Of a stretch of DNA of 64,000 bases, positions 11,007 to 20,867 are shown in pieces. The position numbers and the translations under genes were made by a program. The notes beneath the pieces were generated by a model. The model was not told where the DNA came from. It saw only the letters and a program-made list of their open reading frames with translations, and searched no databases. The DNA comes from Komagataeibacter xylinus. Lineage in GTDB: Bacteria > Pseudomonadota > Alphaproteobacteria > Acetobacterales > Acetobacteraceae. How positions within the stretch are numbered: the first letter of the stretch is position 1; each line of letters begins with the position of its first letter. The stretch lies in contig NZ_CP041348.1 of NCBI RefSeq assembly GCF_009834365.1, positions 1,302,501-1,366,500 on the forward strand, written 5' to 3'.

Positions 11007-12653
11007 GTGAGTGAGAACCGTAATTTTTCTCCTGGCAGGCGTCGTTTCCTGTGTGGCGGGGCGGCGGCAGCGGCGGCAGTGGTGCTGCCCCGGCCCGCAC
11101 GGGCTGCGGATGGGCCCGCCGCGGGAAAAAACCAGGTCGTCATCGGCATTTCACAGGAACCCACGGTATTCAATCCGCTTCTGCCGCATATCGAGGTTGA
11201 TGAAGGGATCTATCTGAACCTGTTCAGCCCCCTATGGTCCATTGACGACAAGGCCCGGCTTTGCCCGGAACTGGCTCGTGTGGTGCCGACGCAGGAAAAC
11301 GGGCTGGTATCCGAAGATGGTCTGGTCTGGACCATTCCCCTGCGTGAGAACGTGCGGTGGCACGACGGGCGACCTTTTTCCGCCAATGATGTCATGTTTA
11401 CCCTTGCGTTGCTGAAATACACGGAATTCCCTGCATTCAGCCGGCAGGGATATGAATACATGGAGCGTGTGGAGCAGACTGGCCCGTTTGAAATTCGCTG
11501 GCATATGAACAAGCCGTTTGCCCCGCTTCATTCCATTGTCGCCAATACTTTCATTGTACCGCGTCACAAATTTGAATCAGTTGAAAAATGGTCCGAAAGC
11601 CATTTTGCCGAACATCCGGTGGGAACCGGCCCCTTCCAGTGGGAGCAGCGGCTATCGGGGGAAAAGATCGTAATGAAGGCGAATCCCCTGTTTTATGGAG
11701 TACGGCCCGCACTCGATTACGTCACGTTTTCCTATATCCCTGACCTGACGGTCATGTTTACCCAGTTTCAGGTCGGAGCGATCGACTATATCGGCATGCA
11801 GGGAATCCCGCCCAACCGTTATCATGAGGCCCTGCAGATCCCCGGGCGGCAGATCATCGCCATTCCACAGGCTTTTCTCGAAGGATTTATTTTCAATACG
11901 GGGCGGCCGCAGTTCCAGGAACAGGCCGTGCGCAACGCCATATACATGGCTCTTGATAAGGAAAGTGTGCGTAAATACCTGTATCAGGACATTCTGGAAT
12001 CCACGGAATCCTATCTGCCGCGACAATCTCCATATTTTAACCCCGATCTGCCCCCACATGTGTTTGATCCGGCACAGGCCCGGCATATCCTGGCGGATGC
12101 GGGTTGGAAAAAGGGGCGCGATGGCATCCTGCAAAAAGAGGGGGTGCGGCTGGAATTCACTAATTCCACGACATCGGGCAACCAGTTGCGTGAGCAGACG
12201 CAGGAAGTATTTCAGGAAAACCTGGCGGATATTGGCATGCGGATGCACATCCGCAACATGCCGCCTGCTGTCATGTGGGGAGAATACTGGATCATGTCTG
12301 AATTTGATACGGCCCTGTCCTCCGTTGATTACATGCTAGGAGCCGATCCCGCATGTGGATCGTATTTCGACAGCAGAAATATTCCAGCCCACCACGGTGC
12401 GGGCCAGAACATATTTGAATATGAAAACCGGGAGGTGGACCACCTTCTGCATATGGGGAACATGACCCTGGATACAACAAAAAGGAAAGAAATATACGAT
12501 CAGGTACAGGAGGCATTACGTCGGGAACTGCCCGTGGCGCCCCTGTTCCAGGTTGTTTCGATAGAGGGGAAGAAAACCAGCCTGTCCGGTTGTCGGCCCA
12601 ATATCAATGTCCGTTCCACATGCTGGAATGTTCATGAATGGCAGTGGATGTAA
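11007..12653 (+). CDS. periplasmic substrate-binding protein, SBP_bac_5 family, Tat-type signal (importer 1)
   Basis: A start at GTG 11007 is chosen (GGAATA nine bases upstream); an in-frame TTG at 10974 is possible but has a poor site. The 548-residue protein opens with a twin-arginine signal (SPGRRRFLCGG, then an alanine/valine-rich stretch ending PARA). The DppA/OppA-type body follows, with LVSEDGLVWTIPLRENVRWHDG and FSANDVMFTLALLKY motifs. It captures the substrate for importer 1. The Tat signal implies folding in the cytoplasm before export. The order permeases-ATPases-flavoprotein-binding protein suggests one catabolic operon. Confidence 0.92.
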   Translation: MSENRNFSPGRRRFLCGGAAAAAAVVLPRPARAADGPAAGKNQVVIGISQEPTVFNPLLPHIEVDEGIYLNLFSPLWSIDDKARLCPELARVVPTQENGLVSEDGLVWTIPLRENVRWHDGRPFSANDVMFTLALLKYTEFPAFSRQGYEYMERVEQTGPFEIRWHMNKPFAPLHSIVANTFIVPRHKFESVEKWSESHFAEHPVGTGPFQWEQRLSGEKIVMKANPLFYGVRPALDYVTFSYIPDLTVMFTQFQVGAIDYIGMQGIPPNRYHEALQIPGRQIIAIPQAFLEGFIFNTGRPQFQEQAVRNAIYMALDKESVRKYLYQDILESTESYLPRQSPYFNPDLPPHVFDPAQARHILADAGWKKGRDGILQKEGVRLEFTNSTTSGNQLREQTQEVFQENLADIGMRMHIRNMPPAVMWGEYWIMSEFDTALSSVDYMLGADPACGSYFDSRNIPAHHGAGQNIFEYENREVDHLLHMGNMTLDTTKRKEIYDQVQEALRRELPVAPLFQVVSIEGKKTSLSGCRPNINVRSTCWNVHEWQWM

Positions 12654-12770
12654 TTGGTATTTTCAACATCAATATTTAATGGAAAGGTCGATGGACATGA
12701 AAATTTCATACGCCCCATATAACGAACATGACTGCAGCATGACATGACAATAAAGCAGGGCGAAACGGAA

Positions 12771-13463
12771 ATGAAAACAGGCCGTGTGGTGATGATTTCC
12801 GGTGCCAATCGTGGAATCGGCGCGGCATTGTCGGCGCGGTTGCAAGCGGATGGATGGTCCGTCAGTGCGGGCGTGCGTAATCCGGATGTGCTGCAACTCG
12901 GGGCGCCACACCTTGTGTGTCCGTTTGACGCGAACCGCCCTGAATCAGAACAGGAATGGACTGAAAAGACCTATGCACATTACGGACGTATTGATGCAGT
13001 GATCGCCAATGCCGGGATCATGACACAGGGGTCGTTTCTGGATGTAGGGGACGCGGCGCTGGAGCATATGTTCCAGATCAATGTGCTCTCACCCGTCAGG
13101 CTTGTGCGGGCGGCCTGGCCGCATCTGGTCAGCAGCGGGGCAGGGCGTGTCGTCATTGTATCATCCTTATCGGGAAAGCGCGTAAAATCAGCACGATCAA
13201 GTGCTTATGCCATGACGAAGCACGCGGTGGTTGCGCTGTCGCACGGAATTAAACGGGTGGGGTGGGCTGATGGCGTGCGCTCGACGGTGGTTTGCCCCGG
13301 TTTTGTCGCAACGGATATGGCGCGTGGCATAACAGGCCGTGATGAAAACAGCATGACGCAGGCAGATGACATTGCGATGCTGGTCAGTTCCGTACTGGAT
13401 ATGCCCAATACAGCCAATATCGCTGAACTTTGCATCAGTTGTCAGGAAGAGGATCTTTACTGA
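12771..13463 (+). CDS. short-chain dehydrogenase/reductase (SDR)
   Basis: The 230-residue enzyme starts at ATG 12771 (an ATG at 12744 lacks a ribosome site). The classical SDR pattern is complete: cofactor loop GANRGIG near the N-terminus, NAG (NAGIMTQGS), catalytic Ser in VIVSSLSG and Tyr/Lys in YAMTKHA. The PGFVATDM segment after the active site is standard. NAD(P)-dependent alcohol/ketone interconversion is expected. It may process a keto product of the upstream oxidase, but this is inference from position. Confidence 0.92.
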   Translation: MKTGRVVMISGANRGIGAALSARLQADGWSVSAGVRNPDVLQLGAPHLVCPFDANRPESEQEWTEKTYAHYGRIDAVIANAGIMTQGSFLDVGDAALEHMFQINVLSPVRLVRAAWPHLVSSGAGRVVIVSSLSGKRVKSARSSAYAMTKHAVVALSHGIKRVGWADGVRSTVVCPGFVATDMARGITGRDENSMTQADDIAMLVSSVLDMPNTANIAELCISCQEEDLY

Positions 13464-13566
13464 TGAAAAGAAGTCATGCGTTGTCGCATAAAGAACTTTT
13501 AAACCGGGAGCGGGCCTGTTTTACCCGAAAGCAAGCCTTGCGTCCAACCTGCCGGGAGAGATGCAA

Positions 13567-14382
13567 ATGAGCAGTAACCAGCCCTATATCCGGCTCAATG
13601 ATAATACGATGATGCCGCAGTTTGGTCTTGGTGTATGGAAAACGCCCGCGGCAGAAACGGACAGTATTGTGCGGCACGCGGTGGCGGCCGGATACCTTGC
13701 CGTGGATACTGCTGCGATTTACAGAAACGAGGAAGGTGTGGGCGCCGCACTGGCGGAGCATCCCGACATTCATCTCACGACAAAGGTGTGGAATGATGAT
13801 CAGGGGTACGACACGACCTTACATGCGTTTGATACAAGCATGCAGAAGTTACGGCGTGAGACCCTTGATCTTTATTTGATCCATTGGCCCAGACCTACTG
13901 AAGGCAAATTTGTCGATACCTGGAAAGCCCTGGTCAAACTGCGCAGAGACGGGCGGGTTCGTTCGATTGGCGTGTCGAATTTCCGTGCGGAGGATATCGA
14001 CCGGATCACGGAGGCGACGGGAGTAGCGCCAAGCGTTAACCAGATTGAACTCCATCCACGTTTTCAGCAGCATGCACTGCGCGCCTATAACGAGAAACAT
14101 GATATCAGGACCGAATCCTGGAGTCCGCTAGGTCAGGGAAAGATCCTGGAAGAACCGGTCATTACAGCCATCGCCCGCAAGCACGGCAAGACGCCAGCGC
14201 AGGTCATTATCCGCTGGCATCTTGATAATGGACTGATCGTCATCCCCAAATCGGCCATGCCGAAACGGATTGATGAGAATATAGCGGTATTTGACTTTCA
14301 TCTGGATGCACCAGACCTGAAGCAGATCGCTGGACTGGATTGCGCTGATGGTCGTATCGGCCCCGACCCTTCAATATTTTGA
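13567..14382 (+). CDS. aldo-keto reductase, 2,5-diketo-D-gluconate reductase-like
   Basis: The 271-residue protein is chosen to start at ATG 13567, eight bases after GGAG; ATG 13561 touches that site. The AKR tetrad is present: Asp and Tyr in AVDTAAIYRNEEGVG, Lys in TTKVWN, His in LIHWPRP. The C-terminal NADPH-binding wording VIPKSAMPKRIDEN is typical of DkgA/DkgB-type reductases. It reduces small keto-sugars or aldehydes in the cytoplasm; the exact substrate cannot be read from sequence. About 1 kb without a gene follows it. Confidence 0.92.
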   Translation: MSSNQPYIRLNDNTMMPQFGLGVWKTPAAETDSIVRHAVAAGYLAVDTAAIYRNEEGVGAALAEHPDIHLTTKVWNDDQGYDTTLHAFDTSMQKLRRETLDLYLIHWPRPTEGKFVDTWKALVKLRRDGRVRSIGVSNFRAEDIDRITEATGVAPSVNQIELHPRFQQHALRAYNEKHDIRTESWSPLGQGKILEEPVITAIARKHGKTPAQVIIRWHLDNGLIVIPKSAMPKRIDENIAVFDFHLDAPDLKQIAGLDCADGRIGPDPSIF

Positions 14383-15397
14383 TATTGGACCGATATTCAC
14401 GATTATGAGCAATTCCGCAATTAAAATAGGGATATATAGTTGTAATTCCATGTGATTTTTATTTCGGATAGCTATGAACCGTTTTGTTTGAAAGGCATCA
14501 GTCATGTTTGTGCAACTTGTTTGCGAACCTGGTCTGGGGCATTTTTTCATTTCATTGTAACAACTGTTGCATGAAGCACACGATGGGGAAGTAATATTAA
14601 AAATAATAAATTTTTACTTGAGGGAAACAACCGTGCCGGGACATAATATTTATACGTCCGGCAAGCATGTAACAGCCTGAACATAAAGGTGGCCATGCGG
14701 CGATTGGTGAGGGGAAGGGCGTCATGTCTGGTCCGGTGTCGTGTCGGAAGGTCGTCAGTTCTACGGGTTCTGTCATAGCCATACGTTATGGAATGAGCAT
14801 GAAATATTATTGGACATCGTTCTTTTACTGAAATAATGTTAATTATGAATAAATGGACGAAGTAAGTGAACCTGAAGGTTATAAAAATAACTTGAGGTAA
14901 GCCGAAGTCGTGTAAATAATGTTACGTTAAGATAACAAATTATGCAGGGTGGACGGACAGCGGCGTCATGCTGTTCGGGTGTTTCGTGGATAACAGTGTG
15001 GGGTTCGGTCGGAAAGAGACAGGATATCATGATGAAGTCCGAAATTATGAAACCCGGAACGTGTCATATCAAGCACGGACTGGAATTTGCCACCTCTGTC
15101 ATGGAGCTGGCGTGTGTCTCTCGGGGATCTTCCTGAAAAATGAGTTTTTAACCTCTAGAAGTCATGGACCATAATCAGGTTGAGTGGAAGGCAGGACTTT
15201 AATAGGTGGGTGTAGGCATTCCATGCCGACCTGTCTGGGGCGGGCTGGCTGTCTTTATATTGTCCTGATGATCTTCAGATAGTTGATCGGCATGCTTTTT
15301 CATTGACGTGCCTGATCTGGCACATATCAGCTTATGCTAATGTGTGAAGTCATCCCTATCAGCCTTTTTATTGTCATGCTGTAAGTCGGAGTTGATA
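14383..15397. other. gene-poor AT-rich gap before TonB receptor
   Basis: A gap of 1015 bases, clearly richer in A and T than its neighbours, with only short open frames that have no ribosome site or recognisable wording. A palindrome lies near its right end (listed separately). It could hold the receptor promoter, a small RNA or decayed DNA; I cannot tell which. Confidence 0.4.
15308..15323. promoter_or_regulatory. palindrome upstream of TonB receptor, candidate operator
   Basis: GTGCCTGATCTGGCAC is a 16-bp palindrome with a single mismatched pair, 75 bases before the receptor start. It has the size and symmetry of a dimeric repressor site. The protein that would bind it is not evident. Confidence 0.35.
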
Positions 15398-17974
15398 ATG
15401 CACGGTCATTTTTCTTCGCGTAGGACCATTATTTCGCTGGCCTCGATAACGGCATGCATGATCTGGCAGGGAGTTGCCCATGCTGACGATACCATACCGG
15501 CAACAGGGCAGGGCACGAGGGCAAAGTCGTCCCAGGCTTCGGGCCAGCGGACAGGGGTGGGCAGGTCACAGTCCGCTCGTACCACGCTGCATACATCAAG
15601 CAACCTCGCATCGGGGCGGCAGGCTTCGGGCGCAAAAGGGCGTACGAATGGTGTTGAGGCGGATGGCGCAGGTGAGGCGATCATTGTTACGGGCACGCAT
15701 GCCAGTAACAGGCGCGCCTATGATTCCGTCAGCCCGATTTCGGTGATTTCAGCGGCTGCCCTGCAACATACGGGCCAGGTCAATCTGGCGGATGCCCTTG
15801 TCAGGATGGATCCGTCCATCACGGCAGAGCAGGTGGGCAAGGGGGGGGCAAGCCTTGTTTCATCAATCCGTATGCGCGGGCTCAGCCCTAACGAAGTTCT
15901 TGTGCTGGTTGACGGCAAGCGTCGGCACAATTCGGCAACCATCAGCATTTCCACGGGCACGGAAAAAGGGTCGAGTGGCGTTGACCTGAACATGATTCCG
16001 GCCAGCGCGATCGATCACATCGAGATCCTGCGTGATGGCGCGGCTGCGATGTACGGCTCGGACGCTATTGCTGGCGTGGTCAACATTGTTCTCAAGAAAC
16101 GGGTAACGGGTTTTCAGGGCAGTGTACAGACAGGCGCCAATGCCTATAATGGTGATGGCTGGCAGACGCAGGTCAACCTTGGCGGTGGTATCACGTTTGG
16201 CGGTAGTGGCTATTTCCGTATCGATGGCCAGTACATGCATACTGATCACATGGAGCCACGTACTTATGATGTAGGTTCAACGAAGTATAATTTCCCCTCT
16301 GATATCAATCATATCAATAGTACGCCTGAAGAAACGCGCGGAAGCATTGGCATATCATTCGGTGGGGACCTGGCAACGAATGTACATGGATATGGCAGTG
16401 TGACATATGCCCATCGCCATGATGAGCAGTTCCAGAACTATCGTTATCCGAATTCCCTGCCGGCATTATACCCCAATGGGTATTCCCCGATTGAAACCAA
16501 CGATGAAAATGACTTCAATGCCAGTCTTGGCATAAAGGTTGATGACCTTCTGGGCTTCAACTGGGATTTCAGTACAACTTATGGCGAGGATATCAGCCGG
16601 ATCGATACGATCAATACCGCCAACATCGATCTGTATGAGCTGACGGGTTCCACACCCACTCATATGAACGATACACAATATAGTTTCTCCCAATGGACGA
16701 ACAACATCGACCTGCGCCGTAACTTCAAGATCGGCAATGTCGTGCCCATGACGCTGGCCATGGGTGCCGAGCAGCGGCTGGACATGTACCAGCTCTGGGC
16801 AGGTGAACCGGCATCCTATGAAACTGGTGGCGCCCAGGGGTATTCCGGCCTGATGCCCTCAAACGCTGGCAAATGGGATCGCGATATCTGGGCAGCCTAT
16901 ATTGATGGCGACTTCCATCTCACACCCAAATGGGAACTCGATTTCGCGGGTCGCTTCGAACACTACACGGATGGAACGGGCAATAACGAAACGGGCAAGG
17001 TCTCCACACGATACAACTTCAACAGGCGGATCGCGATCCGTGGCACGATCAGTAACGGTTTCGAAGCCCCCACCCTTCTGCAGGAGCATTTCAGTTCCAC
17101 CAATGTCGGGCCGACCAGCGCGACCGGCCTGCTGTCACCCACCAGCGCGGGTGGTGAATATCTTGGTGGCCAGCATCTGAAGGCCGAACGCTCGACCAGT
17201 GTTGAAGGCGGTGTCATTCTCGAGCCAATCGACCGCTTCCATATTTCCGCCGATGTTTACCAGATCGATATCCGTGACCGTATCTATGTGGGCAGTTCCA
17301 CCTATGGCGAAGATGCTGTTAAGGCGATCGGCCTGAGTGGCGCCTCCCTGGCAAGCACCGTGCTGGCCAGCAATGTCAGCGCGGTCACATTTGCCAATGT
17401 AGGCACAACCAGAACCCAGGGCCTTGATATCCGTGCGGATTATGTCTGGCGCTCGCCACGGTTCGGCACATTCAGGCCCCTGCTCGCGCTCAGTCTGAAC
17501 CGCACACGGCTGCGCCACAATAATACGGATCAGAACGGCAACCCGTACCTGAACCAGCAGACAACCTCTTTCCTGACCACGGCGTCACCGCGCAGCAAGA
17601 TCATCCTGGAACTGAACTGGAATCTGGGCAAATGGGATGCAACCGTTCGTCAGACCCGCTATGGCCAGACAACCACCATGATGACATACGAGGATCAGGC
17701 CGTGGGCACCTGTAACGGACAGGCGCTGTCGTTCTCCAACTCGTGCTGGCTGCAGTTCCATAATACGCCTGCATGGCTGACCGATCTCGAAATCGGATAC
17801 CGTCCGACCGAAATGATCCATGTGGCGGTTGGCGCGAACGATATCTTCAATGTGCGTCCGCGCAAGGTTCCCCTCAGCGTCAATTACCGTGGCGCAAGTC
17901 CGTATGACCTCAATTCCTCGGGAATTTCATATACGGGCGGATATTACTACGCGCGTGTCGATGTGAAAATGTAA
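15398..17974 (+). CDS. TonB-dependent outer-membrane receptor 1
   Basis: The start at ATG 15398 follows GGAG by seven bases; a GTG 54 bases earlier is less likely. The 858-residue protein has a signal peptide (ending GVAHA), a Ser/Thr/Gly-rich linker of about 65 residues, a TonB-box-like EAIIVTGTH, and a plug domain with LVLVDGKRRHNS and IDHIEILRDGAAAMYGSDAIAGVVNI. The C-terminal beta-barrel ends in an aromatic/hydrophobic strand (YYYARVDVKM), slightly unusual in its terminal Met rather than Phe. It imports a substrate too large for porins. The genes after it (secreted protease, secreted amidohydrolase) suggest peptide-like material rather than only iron, which is inference. Confidence 0.93.
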   Translation: MHGHFSSRRTIISLASITACMIWQGVAHADDTIPATGQGTRAKSSQASGQRTGVGRSQSARTTLHTSSNLASGRQASGAKGRTNGVEADGAGEAIIVTGTHASNRRAYDSVSPISVISAAALQHTGQVNLADALVRMDPSITAEQVGKGGASLVSSIRMRGLSPNEVLVLVDGKRRHNSATISISTGTEKGSSGVDLNMIPASAIDHIEILRDGAAAMYGSDAIAGVVNIVLKKRVTGFQGSVQTGANAYNGDGWQTQVNLGGGITFGGSGYFRIDGQYMHTDHMEPRTYDVGSTKYNFPSDINHINSTPEETRGSIGISFGGDLATNVHGYGSVTYAHRHDEQFQNYRYPNSLPALYPNGYSPIETNDENDFNASLGIKVDDLLGFNWDFSTTYGEDISRIDTINTANIDLYELTGSTPTHMNDTQYSFSQWTNNIDLRRNFKIGNVVPMTLAMGAEQRLDMYQLWAGEPASYETGGAQGYSGLMPSNAGKWDRDIWAAYIDGDFHLTPKWELDFAGRFEHYTDGTGNNETGKVSTRYNFNRRIAIRGTISNGFEAPTLLQEHFSSTNVGPTSATGLLSPTSAGGEYLGGQHLKAERSTSVEGGVILEPIDRFHISADVYQIDIRDRIYVGSSTYGEDAVKAIGLSGASLASTVLASNVSAVTFANVGTTRTQGLDIRADYVWRSPRFGTFRPLLALSLNRTRLRHNNTDQNGNPYLNQQTTSFLTTASPRSKIILELNWNLGKWDATVRQTRYGQTTTMMTYEDQAVGTCNGQALSFSNSCWLQFHNTPAWLTDLEIGYRPTEMIHVAVGANDIFNVRPRKVPLSVNYRGASPYDLNSSGISYTGGYYYARVDVKM

Positions 17975-18299
17975 CCCTTCCCCTCTGGCATTTTTGTGGA
18001 ATAATATCGTTATTGTATCGGAACATATCGGGAGAGGCGTACACGATGCTTCCCGGACGGGGCGGGGATATCAGGCACAGATCCCGTGCAACACCCCAAC
18101 CTGGCGCGGTAGGACAATCCTGCTGCGCCAGCGTGCGCCGGGCATGCCCCTCCTTCTATTTTTGATTTTCCAGGGAGATCCGACGTGTATTTTAAGATGG
18201 CGGCGCTTTTCCTGACCATCGGGGGCTGGCAGTCTGCTTCCCCTGCGGGTTTTTGGGCAGCCCTTCATGCAGGTCAGTCAATACCGCCGGGATGACAAT
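17975..18299. other. intergenic region, nothing identified
   Basis: About 325 bases between the receptor and the metalloprotease. No clear terminator, RNA gene or reading frame with a ribosome site is seen, so the two genes could be co-transcribed or separate. Confidence 0.4.
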
Positions 18300-20801
18300 A
18301 TGATTCGTGCTCGACATTATCCGTCTAAAATCGTGCCTTCCCTTGTTTTGTGCTCTGCGTTTGTGTTTGGCACGCTGGCCGGGCTTTCATCCGGGCGGGC
18401 GGAAAGCGCTCCGTCGCCGTCGCTATTGCAGGTCAAGGCCGATGACCACACCGGAAAAGTGCTTGTTACCCTTCCCCCGCCTGATGGTGATGGCGTCTAT
18501 GGCCGCTATCTCTATGCCAGCGCGTTACGTACCGGGCTCGGCTCGGCAAAGATCAGGCTGGATCATGGGATGCTGGGGCCAACCCAGATCATGGCCTTCC
18601 GGAAAATCGGCTCCCATGTTGCCGTTGTCTTTGAAAACCCGAAATTCACTTCTCAGGGTGATGAACAGATCACCAGCGGCGTGAGGCGCAGTTTCGCGTT
18701 CAGTGTCATCAGCATGCTTGATATCGTGGGTACCGATCCTTCGGGGCGGGTTGTGGTCGATCTGACCCCTTTCTTCATGCATGATTCAATCGCCATCGCG
18801 GAAAACCTCAATGGTGGCGGAATGAAACTGCCGGATACCGGGGATGCAGGCGCGAAAGGCTTCAGGCAGGTGGCCGCCCTGAGCGCGGTTGAAATACCCA
18901 GCCTCAAGGTGTTTCCTGAAAACATTGAGGTGGAAGCCGTTCAGACATTTGCTTCTGATACACCTGGCAGGGAAGTCACGCAGATTACTCCTGACCCGCA
19001 CCAGGTCAGTTTCATCGTGCACCATTCGATCGTCAAGCTGCCAGATCCCGGCTACGTACCCCGAAAATTCGATATTCGTTCAGGGAGCCACGCCACCGGC
19101 ATATATGATTTTGGCACGGCGCTGGGGCAGGATGTTCTCGTACAGTATGCCAATCGCTTTCGCCTGATCAAGACCGACCCGTCAGCCGCGCGTTCGCATG
19201 TCGTCAAACCGATCATCTACTATATCGACAACGCCGCGCCTGAACCGGTGCGTCGCGCCCTTGCCGAAGGGGTCGCATGGTGGAACCAGGCCTTTGAGGC
19301 CGCAGGTTATATCGATGCGTTCCAGGTCAGGATCCTGCCACCCGATGCCGACCCGCAGGACATACGCTACAATATCGTCAACTGGAATGAACGTCAGACC
19401 AGAAGCTATTCCTACGGTATCGGTGTTATTGATCCGCGTACCGGCGAAGTCATCCGTGGCAATGTGGTGCTGGAAGGCCTGCGCCTAAGGCAGGACATTA
19501 TTATTTTTGAGGTACTGGCCGGTACTGCAGCCGAGAATACGGGCGGCCCGAATGATCCGGTCCGCATTTCGCTTGACCGTATCCGGCAACTGGCGGTGCA
19601 TGAAGTCGGGCACACGCTGGGTTTGGTCCATAATTTTTATGGCAGCGTGCAGGACCGTAGTTCCGTCATGGATTATCCGGGCCCACGCATCAACATCCAT
19701 AATGGCGGCCTCGATTTTTCTGATGCCTATGCAAAAAATGTTGGTCCGTGGGACAAATACGCGATCGACTGGCTTTATGGTGAACCCGGACCCGGGGTGA
19801 ACCCCGATAAGGATGCGGCGCGCAAGGCACGGGAGATCGAAGCCCGTGGGTTGCGTTTCGGAACGGATATTGACGGGCGAGATGCTGATTCCGCCATGGC
19901 CGGTAACAGCATGTGGACCGACGGGGGGGATACACCCGACGATCTTCGCCGCATGCTGCAGGTCCGTGAAATCGCCCTTTCGCATTTCGGCCCCGGCGTC
20001 CTGCATCCCGGTGACCGCCTTTCCGATCTGCGTCGCAAATTCGTTCCGCTGTGGCTGGTGCATCGCTACGAAGTGGAAGCCGTGGGCAAACTGGTGGGGG
20101 GGCTGGATTATCGGTATGCCGTTGCAGGTGGCGGAAGTCCGACACCGGTGTCGGTTGATGGTACAACGCAGAAAGCTGCAATCGATGCCATGCTGGAGAC
20201 ACTTTCCGCCCGAGTCCTGACCGTACCAGCCAGCCTCACGCTCCAGCTTTCATCGGGTGTCAATGGAAACGCCGACCCACAATACGATACGGAGATATTC
20301 CGCACCGCGGGCGTCTCCACATTCGATCCGCTGAACGCGGCGGATGTGGCGGCCGAGATTACGCTGGATTCCCTGCTTGGGCCGGACCGGCTGGAGCGTC
20401 TGCATATCCAGCACGGCCGTGACGCCGCGCTGCCCGGGCTTGATGACCTGCTTGGCCAGATGTTGACCCGGATTATCGAAAAGCATGGCAGTGCGGTGGA
20501 ACGGCGCGTGGCTTATCGCACCCTGCTAAGCATGGCCCAGGCCCGCGATAACCCGAAAACCTCACCAGACGTGGCGCTTGCCCTTGCGGGAACCCTGAAA
20601 GCGGCCGGTAACCATCTGGCCACCGTGCATGGCAATGAAGAAGAAACACGGTGGAGCCGTGATGCCAGCGCGCTTCTTATGGATCCATCCCGACTTGACA
20701 GGGAAGCCGCCAGGATGGCGCGTCCCGCCCCCACGATTCCGCCTGGCACACCAATGGGAGAGGATGAGGAAGACTGGCTTTCGGGCGCCAGCCTCCTGTG
20801 A
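18300..20801 (+). CDS. secreted zinc-dependent metalloprotease, DUF4953/DUF5117 type
   Basis: The start ATG 18300 has GGGA eight bases upstream. The 833-residue protein has an N-terminal export signal (residues 10-35, basic then hydrophobic, ending near SGRAES). The DUF5117-like half follows (to about residue 250), then a metzincin-like region with the zinc motif HEVGHTLGLVHNF and the downstream SVMDYPGP, a Met-turn-like segment. The gluzincin/metzincin pattern HExxHxxxxxH is complete. It probably cleaves peptides in the periplasm or outside. It lies between a TonB receptor and a secreted amidohydrolase, which supports a peptide-use role. Confidence 0.88.
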   Translation: MIRARHYPSKIVPSLVLCSAFVFGTLAGLSSGRAESAPSPSLLQVKADDHTGKVLVTLPPPDGDGVYGRYLYASALRTGLGSAKIRLDHGMLGPTQIMAFRKIGSHVAVVFENPKFTSQGDEQITSGVRRSFAFSVISMLDIVGTDPSGRVVVDLTPFFMHDSIAIAENLNGGGMKLPDTGDAGAKGFRQVAALSAVEIPSLKVFPENIEVEAVQTFASDTPGREVTQITPDPHQVSFIVHHSIVKLPDPGYVPRKFDIRSGSHATGIYDFGTALGQDVLVQYANRFRLIKTDPSAARSHVVKPIIYYIDNAAPEPVRRALAEGVAWWNQAFEAAGYIDAFQVRILPPDADPQDIRYNIVNWNERQTRSYSYGIGVIDPRTGEVIRGNVVLEGLRLRQDIIIFEVLAGTAAENTGGPNDPVRISLDRIRQLAVHEVGHTLGLVHNFYGSVQDRSSVMDYPGPRINIHNGGLDFSDAYAKNVGPWDKYAIDWLYGEPGPGVNPDKDAARKAREIEARGLRFGTDIDGRDADSAMAGNSMWTDGGDTPDDLRRMLQVREIALSHFGPGVLHPGDRLSDLRRKFVPLWLVHRYEVEAVGKLVGGLDYRYAVAGGGSPTPVSVDGTTQKAAIDAMLETLSARVLTVPASLTLQLSSGVNGNADPQYDTEIFRTAGVSTFDPLNAADVAAEITLDSLLGPDRLERLHIQHGRDAALPGLDDLLGQMLTRIIEKHGSAVERRVAYRTLLSMAQARDNPKTSPDVALALAGTLKAAGNHLATVHGNEEETRWSRDASALLMDPSRLDREAARMARPAPTIPPGTPMGEDEEDWLSGASLL

Positions 20802-20867
20802 TGGATCAGGAGTCCGAAACGCGTCCTGTCTGCACTCGTGTGCCTGAAAAACAGGGTGGGTAAAATA

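Noticed and set aside
14942..15174. Two short frames (64 and 68 codons) in the gap before TonB receptor 1
   Set aside because: No ribosome site, no recognisable wording, and they overlap each other in different frames.
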